This document shows positions 61,902-64,000 of a DNA stretch of 64,000 nt, one piece after another. Numbering within the stretch: position 1 is the first letter of the stretch; each line of letters begins with the position of its first letter. The DNA lies in assembly GCA_026874595.1 (NCBI GenBank), contig JAPPUL010000095.1, forward strand, positions 1,178,001-1,242,000, written 5' to 3'. Both the position numbers and the translations under genes were made by a program. The DNA comes from Sipunculus nudus. Its lineage: Eukaryota > Annelida > Sipuncula > Golfingiida > Sipunculidae. The notes beneath the pieces are model-generated. The model was not told the origin of the DNA. It was given only the letters and a program-made list of their open reading frames with translations, and made no database searches.

Positions 61902-62528
61902 TTGTTTATACGATATCTTATTATAATAATCTTAGTCTTTAATACCTCCCTCTCGTATTCTACAACTAAAAAAGACTTTAAAAAAGACTATAAACAGAAA
62001 CTAGTTTCATTTGGTAAAAAGTTTTTAGGCAAAGCTTATCGCACTTTCAAGCATAAAAACAGGAGCTATAAAGGAGATTGTTCGGGGTTTGTTACTTTTC
62101 TTTATGCTACTCAAGGCAAAAATATTATAAATTATAATCTTAAAACCAAAAAGCAACATAGCCTTGCTCATAGACTTTTTATATCATTAAAGCAAAATAA
62201 AAAAGCTCATTTCCACAAGAAAAAAAAACCTAAGCTCGGCGATATCATATTCTTTCACAACACTTATGACCAAAATAATAATGGTAAAGTAGATGATTAT
62301 AATACCCATGTTGGAATTGTAACTCGCGTTATGGACGATGGCACTATCTATTTTATCCATTCCCTAAATACTAAAGTAGGCGTTAGGATAGATAAGCTTA
62401 ATCTTACAAAACCTAACTCCATTAAGCTAAATAGCTTTATCCGCAACAGAAGACGTTATCCACACCCCAAAAAACATTATCTTACGGCTCAGTTATTTGC
62501 ATATTTTGCTACTATAATACTAAAGTAG
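61902..62528 (+). CDS. NlpC/P60-family cell-wall hydrolase with shifted C-terminus
   Basis: A 208-residue exported protein. The signal peptide (about 1-22) starts at TTG 61902, with GGAGG at 61887-61891. The NlpC/P60 catalytic residues are visible: C in G-D-C-S-G-F-V, H in T-H-V-G-I-V and H in F-I-H-S-L. A D-Q-N-N-N-G-K-V-D-D loop resembles a calcium-binding loop. The enzyme would cleave peptidoglycan stem peptides. A 149-bp tandem duplication covers its 3' end; because 149 is not a multiple of 3, the last few residues differ from those in the second copy. Confidence 0.85.
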   Translation: MFIRYLIIIILVFNTSLSYSTTKKDFKKDYKQKLVSFGKKFLGKAYRTFKHKNRSYKGDCSGFVTFLYATQGKNIINYNLKTKKQHSLAHRLFISLKQNKKAHFHKKKKPKLGDIIFFHNTYDQNNNGKVDDYNTHVGIVTRVMDDGTIYFIHSLNTKVGVRIDKLNLTKPNSIKLNSFIRNRRRYPHPKKHYLTAQLFAYFATIILK

Positions 62529-62664
62529 GCGTTAGGATAGATAAGCTTAATCTTACAAAACCTAACTCCATTAAGCTAAATAGCTTTATCCGCAACAGAA
62601 GACGTTATCCACACCCCAAAAAACATTATCTTACGGCTCAGTTATTTGCATATTTTGTTACTAT
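62367..62664. repeat. 149-bp tandem duplication of the NlpC/P60 gene 3' end
   Basis: Copy one (62367-62515) and copy two (62516-62664) are adjacent and differ at a single base (C at 62509, T at 62658). The first lies inside the coding region. The second contains the same codons with a different ending (F-V-T-I-L then stop), likely the original one. The near-identity indicates a recent event. Confidence 0.97.
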
Positions 62665-62719
62665 TTTGTAAGGCATTTAAAAGTGGTTGGTGTTTAAGCT
62701 CTTTTAAAAGCTCTTATAC

Positions 62720-64000
62720 TTATCTTATATGGACCATTAGTATCGATATGTCGCTTGGATTAACGCCTTCAAGACGCATCGCTTGGCCTATTGATATAGG
62801 TCGTACTTTTTCAAGCTTTTCGCGTGCCTCGTTTAGTAGTCCTTTTATGTCTTTATAATTAATATCTTTTGGTATCTTTTTATTCTCAAGACGTTTGAAC
62901 TTTGCAATCTGGTCATTTTGTTTTTTTATGTAGCCTTCATACTTAATTTGAGTTTCTATTTGTTTAAGCTCATCGGCTTTTAGAGTACTAAATTCAGCAT
63001 GTAAATCCTTTATATCTTCGATAGATATGTCGCTTCGTTTGAGTACTGAGTCAAGCTTTGTCCCTTTTCGTATGTTATTTTCCGCGTAAAACGGTGTTTT
63101 AATAATTTCCTTTTCACCGATGATTTTTTGTTTGATGAACAAAATACCTTTAGAAATTCTCTTAGATTTGGCAAGAAAATTGTCATAAAGTTCATCATCA
63201 ATCAAAGAAAATTTATGGCCATAATGCATAAGTCTTTCGTCTGCGTTGTCATAACGAAGGTTCAGTCTGTACTCAGCACGTGATGTGAATAAGCGATAAG
63301 GCTCTAAAACCCCCTTAGTGATTAAATCATCAATTAAAACAGCAATGTAACTCTCCGTTCTATCCATGACAAAGGGAGCAAGCCCTTTAATCTTAAGACC
63401 TGCATTAATCCCCGCAAAAAGCCCTTGAGCCGCTGCCTCCTCATAACCACTTGTTCCATTTATCTGTCCCGCAAAATAAAGATTCTTAACACGTTTTGAT
63501 TCCAAAGTATTAAAAAGCTGCATAGGATTTGAAAAGTCATATTCAACAGCATACCCAAATCGTATAATAGAAGCGTTCTCAAGTCCTTTAATCGAATGAA
63601 TAAAGTTCTCTTGAACATCCTTAGGGAGTGAGGATGAGAGTCCGTTAATATATACTTCATCGGTATTTAAACCCTCAGGCTCCAAAAATATCTGATGTTT
63701 ATCTTTGTGGCTAAATCGAACAACTTTATCCTCGATTGAAGGACAATATCGAGGACCTATGCCTTTAATTTTGCCTTGAAAGAGGGGTGAGCGATTAATA
63801 TTGTCGGAGATTATTTTATGAGTGGTTTTGTTTGTATATGTAAGGTAGCAGTCAATAATGGTTTCAGGGGGTTTTTGGGTTGAATATGAAAACGAAAAGG
63901 GCATATCTTCAAGCTGTTGAACATCGACTTTGGAATAGTCAATAGAGTCCTTATGAATTCTTGCGGGGGTACCAGTTTTAAGTCTCCCGAGCTTAAAGCC
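62720..64000 (-). CDS. mnmG: tRNA uridine-5-carboxymethylaminomethyl modification enzyme MnmG (5' end outside window)
   Basis: The frame is open to the window edge, so the N-terminal FAD-binding part is missing. Just inside the edge G-F-K-L-G-R-L-K-T-G-T-P-A-R matches GidA/MnmG, followed by I-K-G-I-G-P-R-Y-C-P-S-I-E and Y-F-A-G-Q-I-N-G-T-S-G-Y-E-E-A-A-A-Q-G-L. The C-terminal helical domain ends with the small R-L-E-G-V-N-P-S-D segment. With MnmE it modifies U34 of several tRNAs. No mnmE is seen in the window. Confidence 0.95.
   Translation of the reverse strand, partial: GFKLGRLKTGTPARIHKDSIDYSKVDVQQLEDMPFSFSYSTQKPPETIIDCYLTYTNKTTHKIISDNINRSPLFQGKIKGIGPRYCPSIEDKVVRFSHKDKHQIFLEPEGLNTDEVYINGLSSSLPKDVQENFIHSIKGLENASIIRFGYAVEYDFSNPMQLFNTLESKRVKNLYFAGQINGTSGYEEAAAQGLFAGINAGLKIKGLAPFVMDRTESYIAVLIDDLITKGVLEPYRLFTSRAEYRLNLRYDNADERLMHYGHKFSLIDDELYDNFLAKSKRISKGILFIKQKIIGEKEIIKTPFYAENNIRKGTKLDSVLKRSDISIEDIKDLHAEFSTLKADELKQIETQIKYEGYIKKQNDQIAKFKRLENKKIPKDINYKDIKGLLNEAREKLEKVRPISIGQAMRLEGVNPSDISILMVHIR

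Noticed and set aside
62646-62858. Plus-strand 70-codon frame beyond the 149-bp duplication
   Set aside because: It runs antisense into mnmG and starts inside the duplicated debris.

Overview
The window is AT-rich DNA (roughly one third G+C by eye) from a free-living-type, aerobic, Gram-negative bacterium. It carries the mreB-mreC-mreD-mrdA rod-shape genes, several beta-barrel outer-membrane proteins, many lipoproteins, an aa3-type cytochrome c oxidase cluster and an MlaF-type ATPase. I cannot fix the phylum without a search. Several lipoboxes have a polar or unusual residue at -3 (S-I-G-C, N-V-G-C, S-V-G-C, S-A-S-C), as is tolerated in spirochaetes. A spirochaete-like or deltaproteobacteria-like lineage is my best guess, held loosely. 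TTG and GTG starts are common. I see no tRNA, rRNA, insertion sequence, prophage or CRISPR array.

Layout. 1-5.1 kb (minus): cell-shape operon (mreB, mreC, mreD, partial mrdA) and an anchored TPR protein. 5.6-9.6 kb (plus): der, glgA, ftsY. 9.7-16 kb (plus): an iron block of feoA, feoB and a FeoB-associated Cys peptide behind a 25-bp palindromic operator candidate, then a ferric ABC importer (ATPase, binding protein, permease). 16.0-21.8 kb: a HIT protein, then on the minus strand the cytochrome oxidase cluster (subunits II, I, III, IV-like, a second III-like subunit and a small membrane protein), interrupted by a 13-bp tandem array of 22.5 copies. 22.0-22.3 kb: a 12-bp tandem array. 22.5-25 kb (plus): Cys-rich lipoprotein, folK, gatB. 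25-34.9 kb (mostly minus): a beta-barrel protein, a PpiD-like protein, an SPL-family radical SAM protein, an ArsM-like methyltransferase, murJ, gatC, two small proteins, mgtE and a lipoprotein.

35.2-43.5 kb (plus) is the accessory block of most interest. A possible 20-codon leader is followed by six exported or envelope proteins. Among them are a caspase-fold/TPR protein with its His/Cys dyad intact, a homologous caspase-fold/TPR lipoprotein in which both catalytic residues are replaced (His to Tyr, Cys to Ala), a beta-barrel protein, a second lipoprotein and a DUF4384-like protein. A strong intrinsic terminator closes the block. I read this as a candidate envelope-located caspase/pseudocaspase system.

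43.5-64 kb is mainly housekeeping: pepA, pyrF, bioD, bioA, ubiX, an M16 protease, an EF-G-like GTPase, an HU/IHF protein, a GT87-like glycosyltransferase, ribE, an ECF sigma factor overlapping mlaF, accA, prs, rsmD, an NlpC/P60 hydrolase and partial mnmG. The 3' end of the NlpC/P60 gene has a nearly perfect 149-bp tandem duplication.

A recurring theme is short tandem duplication. It is often placed just upstream of start codons (mrdA, mreB, glgA, second ctaE, ctaD, ctaC, gatB, ppiD-like, rsmD) and also occurs inside genes (ftsY, accA, two envelope proteins).
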